Numbered from the stretch's first letter, positions 9,158 to 19,142 are shown. The stretch: 64,000 nucleotides of DNA from Ruegeria atlantica (GCF_013033965.1 NZ_WQFE01000003.1:1-64000), one strand, 5' to 3'. Notes: generated from the sequence alone by a model not told the origin. Numbers and translations: made by a program.

Positions 9158-10016
9158 CATAAAGACCCGCCGCGATGGTGATGCCGATGCCGATCGCGGC
9201 CACACCGTCCGGAAGGTCATGGAAAATCAACCAGCCAAAGAGTGTCGCCACCGGGATCTCAAGGTATTGCATCGGGGCCAGAGTTGCTGACGGCGCATAG
9301 CGCAGCGACCAGGTCATGAACAGATGCGCGATGGTGCCCAGGATACCGATTCCGATCAACAACAAGTGACTCTCGCTGGCGGGGACAGTGAGGGACAGCT
9401 CCCAAACGTTGCCGAGTGTTCCCAATGCTAGAACGGGTATCAGCAGGACCGTCGCCATCACTCCGGAAACGGCCTGAAGTGAGACTGGGTCGGTTTCCTT
9501 GGCGATCTGTCGCGTTACCAGCATGAAAAGGGAAAAGACGACAGCAACGACCAAAGGCAACAGCGCTGCAGCGCCGACCTGAGCAAAACTTGGCTGTATG
9601 ACCAGCAGAGTACCCGCGAATCCAACAGCACAGGCGATCAGGCGGCGCATGCCGACCTCTTCACCCAACACATATTTGCCCAGCAACAGCATGATGAAGG
9701 GCATCACAAAGGCGATGGCGACGGCGTCCGCCAGCGGTAGGTATTGCAGCGCACTGAACATCGCCGCGATTCCGATGATGTGCAAAACCGTCCGGACGAT
9801 CACCAGTCGCAGGACACGACCGCGCATGCGCCAGTGGCGGCCAGTAATCACAACCAGCGGGATCAGGACCAGCGCCTGAATTGTAAACCGAACAAAAACC
9901 AGCATGCCCAGCGGAGTCGTCTCACCCAGCAGCTTGGCGATAGAATCGCCCAGTGGCGCAAGCACGCAAAAGCCTAGCATCAAGAAGATGCCGAAAACGG
10001 GGCGATCCTGGGTCAT
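9102..10016 (-). CDS. DMT-superfamily (EamA) transporter
   Basis: A 304-residue inner-membrane protein with about ten hydrophobic helices in two EamA repeats (roughly residues 10-140 and 150-290), the layout of drug/metabolite exporters. The sequence YLPLADAVAIAFVMPFIMLLLG in the first repeat and APMQYLEIPVATLFGWLIF in the second are typical. The substrate cannot be told from sequence. It converges on thiN with a 56-bp tail-to-tail overlap. The GFA gene lies upstream on the same strand with a 39-bp gap. Confidence 0.9.
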   Translation of the reverse strand: MTQDRPVFGIFLMLGFCVLAPLGDSIAKLLGETTPLGMLVFVRFTIQALVLIPLVVITGRHWRMRGRVLRLVIVRTVLHIIGIAAMFSALQYLPLADAVAIAFVMPFIMLLLGKYVLGEEVGMRRLIACAVGFAGTLLVIQPSFAQVGAAALLPLVVAVVFSLFMLVTRQIAKETDPVSLQAVSGVMATVLLIPVLALGTLGNVWELSLTVPASESHLLLIGIGILGTIAHLFMTWSLRYAPSATLAPMQYLEIPVATLFGWLIFHDLPDGVAAIGIGITIAAGLYVILRERASARSLPTETPA

Positions 10017-10055
10017 GAGGCGACGCTACGGGTTTTGACGCCGGGTTGAAAGCGT

Positions 10056-10466
10056 CTATGAAATCGGCTGGACCTTTGTGTAATCCGGCCCGATGCAGAC
10101 TGGCAGGTCGTCGTCCAGTTTCAACCAATCAAGCCGTTCTTCATGCGCCACGTGAAGCGTGGGCTGCAATTGGTTGGGATCGTCCAGCGTAGCGACATAC
10201 AAATGCAGCACGTCCGACATGGATTGCGACCGGAATGAAATTGGTGTGCCGCAGTTCGGGCAAAAACTTCGTTCGACGCCAGGGGAGGAATTGAAAGTCT
10301 TCGGCGGGTCTCCGGTCCAGCGCCATTGCCCGTCCCGAACGCCGAAATAGGTCGTCATCGGAGCGGCGCACTGCCGGCGGCAACTATCGCAACGGCAGCT
10401 CACGCAGGACAGGACCGGTGGATCGACCTCATACCGGATAGTTCCGCACAGACAGTGTCCTCGCAT
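10056..10466 (-). CDS. GFA/CENP-V family zinc protein
   Basis: A 136-residue member of the GFA (glutathione-dependent formaldehyde-activating enzyme) fold. Zinc ligands are visible as C5xC7 in GHCLCGTIRYE, the CVSCRCDSC cluster, and CPNCGTP near residue 70. Members include S-(hydroxymethyl)glutathione synthase-like proteins, but most are uncharacterised and formaldehyde activity should not be assumed. Its ATG has GGAGGA upstream. It lies 24 bp downstream of sdaA and probably belongs to the GST-sdaA-GFA transcript. Confidence 0.85.
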   Translation of the reverse strand: MRGHCLCGTIRYEVDPPVLSCVSCRCDSCRRQCAAPMTTYFGVRDGQWRWTGDPPKTFNSSPGVERSFCPNCGTPISFRSQSMSDVLHLYVATLDDPNQLQPTLHVAHEERLDWLKLDDDLPVCIGPDYTKVQPIS

Positions 10467-10490
10467 CGTTGTCCTCCGTTGCTGTCCTTG

Positions 10491-11864
10491 TCAGCAGTTT
10501 GGCACGTTCACCGCCAACCCGCCCAGAGACGTTTCCTTATACTTCTCATGCATATCATGTCCGGTCTGCCGCATGGTTTCGATCACTGAATCCAGCGGCA
10601 CAAAGTGTTTCCCATCGCCGCGCAGCGCCAGCGACGCTGCCGAGACGGCCTTGATCGCCGCCAACCCGTTGCGTTCGATACAAGGCACTTGCACCAACCC
10701 GGCAACGGGGTCGCAGGTCATGCCCAGATGATGCTCCAGCGCGATTTCCGCGGCGTTTTCCACTTGTTCAGGTGTGCCCCCCATTACGGCGCACAGACCC
10801 GCAGCCGCCATGGCTGACGCGCTGCCGACTTCGGCCTGACAACCAGCTTCCGCACCCGAGATCGAAGCGTTGTATTTGACCAAACCACCAATGGCTGCTG
10901 CTGTCAGCAGGAAGTCCTCGATATGGCTTTCTGATGCACCCGGAACGTGATCGAGGTAATAGCGCAGTACCGCAGGCATCGTGCCCGCTGCCCCATTGGT
11001 GGGGGCGGTGACAACTTGTCCGCCAGCCGCGTTTTCCTCGTTTATCGCCATCGCATAGACGCTCATCCAGTCATTGATGGTGTGCGGCGCGTTCAGGTTC
11101 ATGCCGCGCTCGGCCAGCAGCGCGTCGTGAATGCCCTTAGCGCGGCGCCGCACTTTCAGACCGCCAGGCAGGATACCATCGGTTTTCAGTCCACGTTCGA
11201 TGCAGTTGTTCATGACCTCCCATAGGCGGGCGGTGCCCTTGGCGAAACTGTCGGCGCAGCCGCGCGCGATTTCGTTTTCGCGCTTCATCTGGGCAATGCT
11301 TTTGCCGCTGGACTTGGCCATCTCCAACATCTCGGCGGCCGAATGGAATGGGAAGGGCACTGGTGGGCCGTCATTGGTGGCTTTACCCTCGGCCAGTTCT
11401 TCCTCGGTCAGGACAAACCCGCCGCCGACCGAGTAATAGACCTGCCGCAGGATCACGTCGCCTTGCGCATCAGTGGCCATCAGGATCATGCCGTTGGCAT
11501 GGCCAGGCAGGTTGTTGTCATAGTCAAAGATCAAGTCGGTCTTTGGATCGAACGTTAGCGTAGGCAACCCCTCGGGCGTGACCGAATGCGTCTCGGCGAT
11601 AGCTGCCAGTGCGGCCTCGGCCTTGTCATTGTCATAGGTGTCGGGAACAAAACCGGCTAACCCAAGGATCGTGGCCCGGTCAGTTGCGTGACCAACCCCG
11701 GTAAAGGCCAGCGACCCGTGCAAAGATCCTTTGAGACCGGCGAATTCGAAGGGCGACTCGCGCATCAGGTCCAGAAACCGCGCGGCGGCAACCATCGGCC
11801 CCATTGTGTGTGACGAGGACGGGCCGATGCCCACTTTGAACATATCGAAGACAGACAGGAACAT
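10491..11864 (-). CDS. sdaA: L-serine ammonia-lyase (4Fe-4S)
   Basis: L-serine dehydratase, 457 residues, which converts serine to pyruvate and ammonia with a 4Fe-4S cluster. The start [23 protein letters not shown] is the family signature. The fused single-chain type carries its cluster cysteines in the C-terminal half, for example [27 protein letters not shown] and the last-residue region VPNC. An upstream in-frame ATG at 11897 lies inside the preceding GST gene and is rejected. The chosen start lies two bases past the GST stop, so the two are likely co-translated. Export or detoxification roles for the flanking genes are not evident. Confidence 0.96.
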   Translation of the reverse strand: MFLSVFDMFKVGIGPSSSHTMGPMVAAARFLDLMRESPFEFAGLKGSLHGSLAFTGVGHATDRATILGLAGFVPDTYDNDKAEAALAAIAETHSVTPEGLPTLTFDPKTDLIFDYDNNLPGHANGMILMATDAQGDVILRQVYYSVGGGFVLTEEELAEGKATNDGPPVPFPFHSAAEMLEMAKSSGKSIAQMKRENEIARGCADSFAKGTARLWEVMNNCIERGLKTDGILPGGLKVRRRAKGIHDALLAERGMNLNAPHTINDWMSVYAMAINEENAAGGQVVTAPTNGAAGTMPAVLRYYLDHVPGASESHIEDFLLTAAAIGGLVKYNASISGAEAGCQAEVGSASAMAAAGLCAVMGGTPEQVENAAEIALEHHLGMTCDPVAGLVQVPCIERNGLAAIKAVSAASLALRGDGKHFVPLDSVIETMRQTGHDMHEKYKETSLGGLAVNVPNC

Positions 11865-11865
11865 A

Positions 11866-12567
11866 TCAGGTAGCAGAGCCTTCTGGAGGTTTAGCATAAG
11901 CTGGACTGGTGAAGGGGGTAACCCCCAACCCTTCTGCCGAGATGGCAGCCCGGGTTGCGGGGCGGCGTTCTAGGTTCATCAGAATGGTTTGCAGATGAGG
12001 CGTATCCGCCAGTTGAAACCAACTGCGATCGGTACTGGCCGGATAAAGGGCCATCCATCGCATTTGGCAGGCAATATAGTAGGTCAGGACCGAGGGCTGA
12101 TCGGCGTGCAACCAAGTGGGCGCGGTTTTGGCGACATCATCAAGAACTCTGAGGTGCTGACGCAGGCGGGGGCGGATACCGTGTCTAAGTGCGTCGGCAT
12201 GCTTCGTGTCGATGTATTTTCTCGCATAGAACAGTATGCGCAGATCGGCGTGCAAGGTGTTGGACGCAAAGAACAACCATTTTAGGAATGCGGCCCGGTC
12301 CGGGCTTTTCGGCGCTGGCGCCAGTTGCGCGTGCGTGTCTGCGAGCCACAGCAGGATGGCCGCCGTTTCAAAGATCGGGCCTTGCGGTGTTTCCAGAACA
12401 GGGATCAGTCCATTCGGGTTCAACGCCCGGTAGGTCGGTGCGTCCTGCGCGTTTTGCCGACGATCCACCAGCGCCGTCTCATACGGCAGTCCCATCTCTT
12501 CCAACACCAGTCTGATCACCAGAGAGGCGTTATCGGGGGCATAGTGCAGTCTGTAGGGCGCGTTCAT
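11866..12567 (-). CDS. Glutathione S-transferase family protein
   Basis: A 233-residue GST-like protein. The N-terminal thioredoxin-like domain (about 1-80) includes the cis-proline loop NPNGLIPVLET and the glutathione-binding FETAAILLWLAD. The C-terminal all-helical domain spans about 90-205. The first ATG of the frame would add 27 residues. I choose the ATG at 12567, which starts directly at the first beta strand (MNAPYRLHYAPDN). It heads the cluster with sdaA and a GFA protein. The substrate is unknown. Confidence 0.88.
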   Translation of the reverse strand: MNAPYRLHYAPDNASLVIRLVLEEMGLPYETALVDRRQNAQDAPTYRALNPNGLIPVLETPQGPIFETAAILLWLADTHAQLAPAPKSPDRAAFLKWLFFASNTLHADLRILFYARKYIDTKHADALRHGIRPRLRQHLRVLDDVAKTAPTWLHADQPSVLTYYIACQMRWMALYPASTDRSWFQLADTPHLQTILMNLERRPATRAAISAEGLGVTPFTSPAYAKPPEGSAT

Positions 12568-12734
12568 GGGCTGTATGTATACACCGACCGCGTTGCCAAA
12601 CGTCCCGATTGCGACGTTTCCAATAGGAAACGCGTAGTTTCGCGACAAGTTGGCATGCCGGATTGGTGATTTGGCGCTCGCAGTTGAAGCCGAGAGTCCC
12701 TATAAATTCTGTAATACCAAGGGGGAATGCAACA

Positions 12735-13520
12735 ATGACCGGAGATTTGTCACCCATAGACAAGGCCAAATACGCAGCGGCGCGCCGGGCGGCTGACATG
12801 GTTCAGGACGGAATGAGAGTTGGATTGGGCACCGGATCAACGGCGGCCTGGATGGTCCGCCGGCTGGGGGAGCGAGTGCAGCAGGAAGGCTTGCGCATTA
12901 AAGGTGTTCCGACCTCGACCCGCACCGCGCAGCTGGCGCGTGAGTTGGGGATCGAGGTCGTCTCGCTGGATCAGGCGGGGTGGTTGGATATGACCATTGA
13001 CGGGGCCGATGAATTCGATGGCGACCTGAACCTGATCAAGGGCGGAGGCGGTGCGCATCTGCAGGAAAAGATTGTCGCGACGGCCAGTGATCAGATGATC
13101 GTCATTGCAGACGCCGGGAAAGAAGTCGAAACGCTGGGCGCGTTTCCCTTGCCGGTCGAGGTGATTCCGTTTGGCTGGCAGACCACCCGAACCCTGATCC
13201 AAGAGACGCTGGATACGATGGACGTTCTTGGCACCTCTGCCGCGTTACGCATGAACGGAGAAGCACCGTTTGTCACTGATGAGGGCAATCACATACTGGA
13301 CCTGCATCTTCAGCGGATCGGGAATCCTCGCCAATTGGCGTTGGTGCTTAATCAGGTGCCGGGTGTGGTCGAGAATGGTCTCTTCATCGACATCTGTGAC
13401 AAAGTTGTGATCGGCCATGGCGACGGCCGGACCGAGCTGCGCGATGTAAACGAGGGCACCATCGAACTTGACCAGACGGTGGACAGCGGCGAGAACCTGT
13501 TTTCCGATCTGGTGGATTGA
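12735..13520 (+). CDS. rpiA: Ribose-5-phosphate isomerase A
   Basis: RpiA, 261 residues. It interconverts ribose 5-phosphate and ribulose 5-phosphate in the pentose phosphate pathway. Family motifs are GLGTGSTAAW (phosphate loop), DGADEFDGDLNLIKGGGGAH with the catalytic Asp/Glu/Lys set, and EVIPFGW. The ATG at 12735 has GGGGGA about 8 nt upstream, and further upstream in-frame ATGs are not needed. It is divergent from the GST gene and followed by gor after a 260-bp gap that holds only a 37-codon open frame. Confidence 0.97.
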   Translation: MTGDLSPIDKAKYAAARRAADMVQDGMRVGLGTGSTAAWMVRRLGERVQQEGLRIKGVPTSTRTAQLARELGIEVVSLDQAGWLDMTIDGADEFDGDLNLIKGGGGAHLQEKIVATASDQMIVIADAGKEVETLGAFPLPVEVIPFGWQTTRTLIQETLDTMDVLGTSAALRMNGEAPFVTDEGNHILDLHLQRIGNPRQLALVLNQVPGVVENGLFIDICDKVVIGHGDGRTELRDVNEGTIELDQTVDSGENLFSDLVD

Positions 13521-13780
13521 GCGAGGCAGTTTCATAACGTTTTGGGTGCGTTTTGTTTTGGCGTTCGGCATGGCAGCCTAGGACGCAATGGCCGCCGTTG
13601 AATAAATTGAATTCAACCATATCTGGGCGTTTGATCACAACGCTGTAGCGATTCCACGTGCAAGTTCGAGATGTCCGAGAGGCTGGAGCCCGGTGATCAC
13701 TCTGGACAGCAGCGCAAGATCAAGTACACCCCTTGCGACGCCGGTGTGGCGATTGCTGAAGTTTGGAAGAGGCAGGACAA

Positions 13781-15139
13781 ATGAGCTTTGACTATGATCT
13801 TTTCGTCATTGGCGGGGGCTCGGGCGGGGTCCGGGCCGCGCGTGTGGCAGCTGGCGAGAACGGAGCCAAAGTAGCGCTGGCCGAAGAAGACCGTTACGGC
13901 GGCACCTGCGTCATCCGAGGCTGCGTGCCCAAAAAGCTGATGGTCTTTGCCAGCGAATTCTCGGGCATGGTTGGTGACGCGCAAGCCTATGGATGGGATA
14001 TTCAGGCCGGTGCCTTGGATTGGAACACCTTCCATGGCAAGCTGGTGACCGAACTGGACCGTCTGGAAGGTATCTATCGCAATATCCTGAAAAACAACGG
14101 TGTTGAGAGCTTTGATCAGCGGGCGACCGTTGTGGACCCTCATACGGTCGAGCTGGCCGATGGAACGCGCAAAACCGCCAAACATATTCTGATCGCCACA
14201 GGCGGCCGCCCGGTTGTACCTGAGTTTCCGGGCTCGGATCTGGCAATTACCTCGAACGAGATTTTCCATCTGGAAAAACTGCCCGAAAGCATCCTGATCG
14301 TCGGCGGCGGCTATATCGCCAGTGAGTTTGCCGGGATCATGAATGGAATGGGCGTCAAGACAACTCAGTTCTATCGCGGTGCGCAAATCCTGCGTGGCTT
14401 TGACGAAGAGGCACGCGGTTTGATCTGCGAAGAGATGCGCCAGAACGGCATTGATGTCCGCCTGGGCACCAATGTGCTGGAGATGACCAAAGAGGGCGAC
14501 AAGATCCGCGTCAAGGCCACCGACGGAACTGAGGATCAGTTTGACGTCGTTATGTACGCAACCGGACGCGTGCCGAATGCCGACAATCTGGGCCTTGAGG
14601 CGCTGGGCGTGGAACGTGGCCGCAAGGGTGAGATCGTGGTGGATGAGTACAGCCAGACCGGCGTGCCTTCGATCTATGCCATCGGCGACGTGACCGACCG
14701 CGTGAACCTGACGCCCGTCGCAATCCGTGAAGGCATGGCCTTTGTCGAAACCGTATTCAAAGGCAACCCGACGCCGGTAGACCACGAACTGATCCCGACG
14801 GCGATCTTTACACAGCCGGAATTCGGCACCGTCGGCCTGAGCGAGGAAGAGGCGGCAGCACAGGAACCGATCGAGGTTTATGCGACATCGTTCAAGCCAA
14901 TGCAAAAGGCGTTTGCCGGTGGAACACAGCGCGTGCTGATGAAACTGATCGTCAGTCAGGCCAGTCGCAAAGTACTGGGCTGCCACATCGTTGCGCCGGG
15001 CGCTGGCGAGATGATTCAGTTGGCTGGCATTGCCGTCAAAATGGGCGCGACCAAGGAAGATTTCGACCGCACCGTTGCCGTTCACCCGGTTATGGCCGAA
15101 GAACTGGTGACAATGCGGCAACCTGTGCGCACTGCTTGA
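13781..15139 (+). CDS. gor: Glutathione-disulfide reductase
   Basis: Glutathione reductase, 452 residues, an NADPH- and FAD-dependent homodimer that keeps glutathione reduced. The FAD-binding GGGSGG is at 11-16. The redox-active pair is C43 and C48 in GGTCVIRGCVPKKL. The NADPH-binding GGGYIASEFAG is near 180, the second FAD motif IYAIGDV near 305, and the C-terminal active-site His sits in HPVMAEE. The ATG at 13781 has AGGAC and GGAAGAGG upstream. The ATG forms ATGA with the stop of a 37-codon frame. Confidence 0.97.
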   Translation: MSFDYDLFVIGGGSGGVRAARVAAGENGAKVALAEEDRYGGTCVIRGCVPKKLMVFASEFSGMVGDAQAYGWDIQAGALDWNTFHGKLVTELDRLEGIYRNILKNNGVESFDQRATVVDPHTVELADGTRKTAKHILIATGGRPVVPEFPGSDLAITSNEIFHLEKLPESILIVGGGYIASEFAGIMNGMGVKTTQFYRGAQILRGFDEEARGLICEEMRQNGIDVRLGTNVLEMTKEGDKIRVKATDGTEDQFDVVMYATGRVPNADNLGLEALGVERGRKGEIVVDEYSQTGVPSIYAIGDVTDRVNLTPVAIREGMAFVETVFKGNPTPVDHELIPTAIFTQPEFGTVGLSEEEAAAQEPIEVYATSFKPMQKAFAGGTQRVLMKLIVSQASRKVLGCHIVAPGAGEMIQLAGIAVKMGATKEDFDRTVAVHPVMAEELVTMRQPVRTA

Positions 15140-15211
15140 TTTGCAACCGCGCGCACACAAGTTACAAGGGAACCCGTGATCACACGGTCCAACACAAGGG
15201 AATAGATACAC

Positions 15212-16354
15212 ATGGCGGGCAACAGCGGCGGCCCCTGGGGGGGCGGAGGCTCATCCGGAGGCGGAGGAAATCGGGGTAACAACGGGGACGGGCGCAAGCC
15301 TCCCGAAGGCGATAGCCCGCAAATCCCAGAGATCGACGAGCTGATGAAAAAAGGTCAGGAGCAACTGCGTGTCCTGATGGGCGGTCGCGGCGGTGGTGGC
15401 CGTGGCGGCAGCGGTCAGGGCGGCGGCGGCGGTCCGATTTTCACTAAGGGTACGGTTCTTATCGGTGTCGTCGTGGCGGCGGTTTTGTGGGGTGCGGCCA
15501 GCTTTTATACGGTCAAGCCCGAAGAACAGTCTGTTGAGCTGTTTCTGGGTGAGTTCTCGGCTGTTGGCAATCCGGGTCTGAACTTTGCCCCGTGGCCTTT
15601 CGTAACCGCTGAGGTCATCCCGGTGACCCGCGAACAGAACGAAGACATGGGCGGCGCGCGTGGCAGCGACGATGGCCTAATGCTGACTGGCGATGAAAAC
15701 GTCGTCGATATCGACTATCAGGTTGTCTGGAACATCAACGACCCTGCTAAGTTCTTGTTCAATCTGCGCGATCCTCGCCAAACGATCCGGGCAGTATCAG
15801 AATCAGCGATGCGCGAGATCATTGCGCAAAGCGAACTTGCACCGATTCTGAACCGGGATCGTGGTATCATCGCGGATCGCCTTCAGGAACTGATTCAGGC
15901 GACAATGGACAGCTATGACTCGGGCATTAACATTGTCCGCGTCAACTTTGACAAGGCCGACCCACCGCAAGACGTGATTGCGGCCTTCCGCGATGTTCAG
16001 GCCGCCGCGCAAGAGCGTGACCGGCTGCAGAACGTGGCCGATGCCTATGCCAACCGTGTGCTGGCCGAGGCTCGGGGTGAAGCGGCGCAGATTCTGGAAG
16101 AATCCGAAGCCTACCGCGCACAGCAGATCAACAGCGCACAGGGTGAAGCCAGCCGTTTCAGCGCGGTACTGGAAGAATACTCAAAAGCGCCGGACGTGAC
16201 CCGCAAACGCCTGTATCTGGAACGGATGGAGCAGGTTCTGGGTGACGTGGACAAGATCATTCTTGATGAGAACTCGACAGGGTCGGGGCAGGGCGTTGTG
16301 CCGTATCTGCCGCTCAACGAACTGCGTCGCAGCCCTGCAGGGGAGAGCAACTGA
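15212..16354 (+). CDS. hflK: FtsH protease modulator HflK
   Basis: HflK, 380 residues, an SPFH/prohibitin-family inner-membrane protein that with HflC forms a cage around FtsH and tunes degradation of membrane proteins. It has a long Gly-rich N-terminal region (about residues 1-78), one membrane helix near 82-104 (GTVLIGVVVAAVLWGAASF), then the SPFH domain facing the periplasm with the helical RVLAEARGEAAQILEESEAYRAQ region. The stop and the hflC start share a base (TGATG), a standard pair. Confidence 0.96.
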   Translation: MAGNSGGPWGGGGSSGGGGNRGNNGDGRKPPEGDSPQIPEIDELMKKGQEQLRVLMGGRGGGGRGGSGQGGGGGPIFTKGTVLIGVVVAAVLWGAASFYTVKPEEQSVELFLGEFSAVGNPGLNFAPWPFVTAEVIPVTREQNEDMGGARGSDDGLMLTGDENVVDIDYQVVWNINDPAKFLFNLRDPRQTIRAVSESAMREIIAQSELAPILNRDRGIIADRLQELIQATMDSYDSGINIVRVNFDKADPPQDVIAAFRDVQAAAQERDRLQNVADAYANRVLAEARGEAAQILEESEAYRAQQINSAQGEASRFSAVLEEYSKAPDVTRKRLYLERMEQVLGDVDKIILDENSTGSGQGVVPYLPLNELRRSPAGESN

Positions 16355-17247
16355 TGCGTAAGTCACCTATTATCCTCATTCTGGTTGTGATTCTGGGCGT
16401 TGTTGGGTTGTCTTCGATTTTCATCGTGGATGAACGCGAACGCGCGCTGGTTCTGCAGTTCGGTCGTGTTGTGGATGTTAAGGAAGAACCCGGCCTCGCG
16501 TTTAAAATTCCGCTAATTCAGGAAGTTGTGCGCTACGACGACCGCATCCTGTCCATCGATGTTCAGCCGCTGGAAGTCACACCTTTGGATGATCGTCGTC
16601 TGGTTGTCGACGCTTTCGCGCGGTACCGGATTTCTGATCTGAACCAGTTCCGTCAGGCTGTTGGTGTCGGCGGTATTCCGGTTGCCGAGGACCGTCTGGA
16701 TCGCATCCTGCGCGCTGAAACCCGCGAAGTACTGGGTTCGGTTTCGTCCCGCGATATTCTCAGCTCGGACCGTGCGGCCCTGATGTTGCGCATCCGGAAC
16801 AGCGCGATTGCCGAGGCACAGGCGCTGGGCGTAAACGTGATCGACGTGCGTCTGAAAGCAACCGATCTGCCTCAGGCCAACCTCGAAGCGACGTTCGACC
16901 GGATGAAAGCCGAGCGGGAACGCGAGGCGACGGACGAACGTGCCCGCGGTAACGAGGCGGCGCAGCGTGTGCGTGCGCAGGCCGACCGGACCGTGGTAGA
17001 ACTGGTGTCGGATGCCCGTCGCGAGGCCGAGATCATTCGCGGTGAGGCAGATGCCGAACGCAACGCGATCTTTGCCGAAGCCTATGGCGCGGACCCGGAG
17101 TTCTTTGAATTCTACCGCTCGTTGACCGCGTACGAGAACGCTCTTCAAGGCAGCAACAGTTCGTTGATCCTGAGCCCGGATTCCGAGTTCTTCAACTATC
17201 TCGCCTCGCCAACCGGACGGCAGGCACCAGCTGCGGCCCCTCAGTAA
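16354..17247 (+). CDS. hflC: FtsH protease modulator HflC
   Basis: HflC, 297 residues, partner of HflK in the FtsH-controlling SPFH complex. It has one N-terminal membrane helix (residues 5-25), the SPFH domain (VDERERALVLQFGRVV onward), and a charged coiled-coil region with RERE, DERARGNEAAQRVRAQAD and GEADAERNAIFAEAYG. The start overlaps the hflK stop and the stop overlaps the next start (TAATG), so the whole run hflK-hflC-DUF2065 is one coupled unit. Its C-terminus is Ala/Pro-rich. Confidence 0.96.
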   Translation: MRKSPIILILVVILGVVGLSSIFIVDERERALVLQFGRVVDVKEEPGLAFKIPLIQEVVRYDDRILSIDVQPLEVTPLDDRRLVVDAFARYRISDLNQFRQAVGVGGIPVAEDRLDRILRAETREVLGSVSSRDILSSDRAALMLRIRNSAIAEAQALGVNVIDVRLKATDLPQANLEATFDRMKAEREREATDERARGNEAAQRVRAQADRTVVELVSDARREAEIIRGEADAERNAIFAEAYGADPEFFEFYRSLTAYENALQGSNSSLILSPDSEFFNYLASPTGRQAPAAAPQ

Positions 17248-17441
17248 TGGGCTTGATCCTTCTGGCCTTTGGGCTGGTTCTGATTGTCGAGGGGCTGGCC
17301 TATGCGCTGGCCCCTTCGCTTATTGAGCGCATGTTAGAGGCGTTGCGGTCACTACCTGAACAGGCCCGGCGGCTGGCCGGTTTGTTGTGCGTGGTCAGTG
17401 GTCTTGTCCTTCTATGGGGCGCATATCAGGTCGGGTTTTGA
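17247..17441 (+). CDS. DUF2065 (YjeT-like) membrane protein
   Basis: A 64-residue protein with two hydrophobic helices (about 1-20 and 43-62), matching the DUF2065/YjeT family that recurs directly after hflC in proteobacteria. The start overlaps the hflC stop by one base. The constant link with hflKC suggests a part in membrane-protein quality control, but that is inference from context only. Confidence 0.85.
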   Translation: MGLILLAFGLVLIVEGLAYALAPSLIERMLEALRSLPEQARRLAGLLCVVSGLVLLWGAYQVGF

Positions 17442-17627
17442 CGTGGTGACCTCACTTGCAGGTGATTTCCCCGCGATCCCGAGTTGCGGGCAGGGACAAA
17501 CCGACTACATTGGTTCCTGAGAAGATTTGCCCAAGGGCAGTTTTTGCAAGACTTGTTGACAAGGAGTTCCCAAGTGCAGGCACAAGCACGCAGTATTTCG
17601 GTCCGGCAGGACGAGGGTGTTGGTTTC

Positions 17628-19064
17628 ATGCGGCTGATGTGGCTGGTTCTGGTGGGAATGACGCTGGTTCTGGCGCAAACTGTCTCGGCGCAGGCGCGAA
17701 GCGAAAGTCTTGCGCCACTTGCCGAGAAGATCAGCCCGGCTGTGGTCAATATTACGACCTCGACACTTATCGAAGGCCAGACAGGTCCACAGGGTATCGT
17801 GCCAGAAGGATCCCCGTTCGAGGATTTCTTTCGTGAATTCCAGGATCGCAACGGCGATGAGGGCAATCGCCCACGCCGCAGCAACGCGCTGGGATCGGGG
17901 TTTGTGATCTCTGAGGACGGTTACATCGTGACCAACAATCACGTGATCGCCGAGGCGGACGAAATCCTTGTAGAATTTTTCCCCGGTGACGGGCAGCCCC
18001 CAGAAGAACTGCCTGCCAAAGTAATTGGCACGGATGAGAAAACCGATATCGCGCTCCTTAAGGTCGAGGCTTCGGGCCCGCTGCAATACGTGCAGTTCGG
18101 CGACAGCGATGTCGCGCGTGTCGGAGATTGGGTCATTGCCATGGGCAACCCGCTGGGGCAGGGGTTCTCGGTTTCTGCTGGGATCGTTTCAGCCCGAAAC
18201 AGGGCGCTCAGCGGGTCTTATGACGACTACATCCAGACCGACGCCGCGATCAACCGGGGTAACTCGGGCGGTCCGTTGTTCAACATGGATGGCGAGGTGA
18301 TCGGTGTGAACACTGCGATTCTGTCACCCAATGGCGGCTCTATCGGGATTGGTTTTTCCATGGCATCCAACGTCGTGGTCAAGGTGGTCGATCAACTGCG
18401 CGAATTTGGCGAGACCCGCCGTGGTTGGCTGGGCGTTCGCATCCAGGACGTGACCGAGGACATGGCCGAAGCGATGGGGCTGGACAAACCGGGCGGCGCG
18501 CTGATCAGTGACGTCCCGGATGGACCGGCCAAGGATGCTGGTCTGCTGGCCGGTGACGTGATCCTTAGCTTTGATGGGGTTGAGGTCGAAGATACACGCG
18601 GCCTTGTACGTCAGGTTGGTGAGACGACCGTTGGTAAAGCAGTGCGCGTCGTTGTGCACCGGGATGGTGGCACGCAGACTGTCCTGGTCACTCTGGGCCG
18701 CCGTGAAGATGCCGAGCGGGCCGAACAGGGCGACGAAGAAACCTCTGAGGCTCCGACCGAAGAAAATGCGGATATCCTTGGCCTGACCATTTCGCCTTTG
18801 ACGGAAACCTTACGGACAGATCTAGGTTTGGAAGAGGATGCCGAGGGCCTGGTTGTGACCGAAGTCGATGAGGCGTCCGAAGCGTTCTCCAAGGGCTTGC
18901 GGGCCGGTGATCTGATCACCGAGGCCGGTCAGCAGAAGGTGACGTCAATTGAAGACCTTGAAGCGCGCATGGAAGAAGCGCGTGAAGCTGGTCGCAAGTC
19001 ACTGCTGCTGCTGGTGCGCCGTGGCGGCGACCCTCGCTTTGTGGCGCTGAGCCTGAACGAGTAA
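17628..19064 (+). CDS. Do/DegP-family periplasmic serine endoprotease
   Basis: A 478-residue HtrA/Do protease. It has a signal peptide at residues 1-22 (MRLMWLVLVGMTLVLAQ, cleaved near VSAQA) and a trypsin-like domain with the triad H105 (VTNNHVI), D140 (KTDIALL) and S213 (RGNSGGPLF). A PDZ domain at about 275-365 (RRGWLGVRIQDV) and a second PDZ at about 385-475 follow. It degrades or refolds damaged periplasmic proteins. An upstream in-frame extension is rejected because it would bury the signal peptide. It follows hflKC-DUF2065, so membrane and periplasmic quality control are grouped. A strong terminator follows. Confidence 0.95.
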   Translation: MRLMWLVLVGMTLVLAQTVSAQARSESLAPLAEKISPAVVNITTSTLIEGQTGPQGIVPEGSPFEDFFREFQDRNGDEGNRPRRSNALGSGFVISEDGYIVTNNHVIAEADEILVEFFPGDGQPPEELPAKVIGTDEKTDIALLKVEASGPLQYVQFGDSDVARVGDWVIAMGNPLGQGFSVSAGIVSARNRALSGSYDDYIQTDAAINRGNSGGPLFNMDGEVIGVNTAILSPNGGSIGIGFSMASNVVVKVVDQLREFGETRRGWLGVRIQDVTEDMAEAMGLDKPGGALISDVPDGPAKDAGLLAGDVILSFDGVEVEDTRGLVRQVGETTVGKAVRVVVHRDGGTQTVLVTLGRREDAERAEQGDEETSEAPTEENADILGLTISPLTETLRTDLGLEEDAEGLVVTEVDEASEAFSKGLRAGDLITEAGQQKVTSIEDLEARMEEAREAGRKSLLLLVRRGGDPRFVALSLNE

Positions 19065-19087
19065 CGCGCCGCTTCAAATTCGATGAC

Positions 19088-19117
19088 AAGGCCGGGGCGA
19101 TGCTCCGGCCTTTTTTT
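19088..19117 (+). terminator. Rho-independent terminator after the Do protease gene
   Basis: Stem AAGGCCGG (19088-19095) pairs with CCGGCCTT (19105-19112), and seven T run through 19111-19117. It lies 23 bp after the protease stop and closes the hflK-to-protease run. Confidence 0.85.
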
Positions 19118-19142
19118 GTTCTGCGTGGTTCTGAAAGAAAGT

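Noticed and set aside
13697..15211. Long open frame (504 codons) on the minus strand opposite gor
   Set aside because: Antisense shadow of the glutathione reductase gene; composition is that of a reversed G+C-rich gene.
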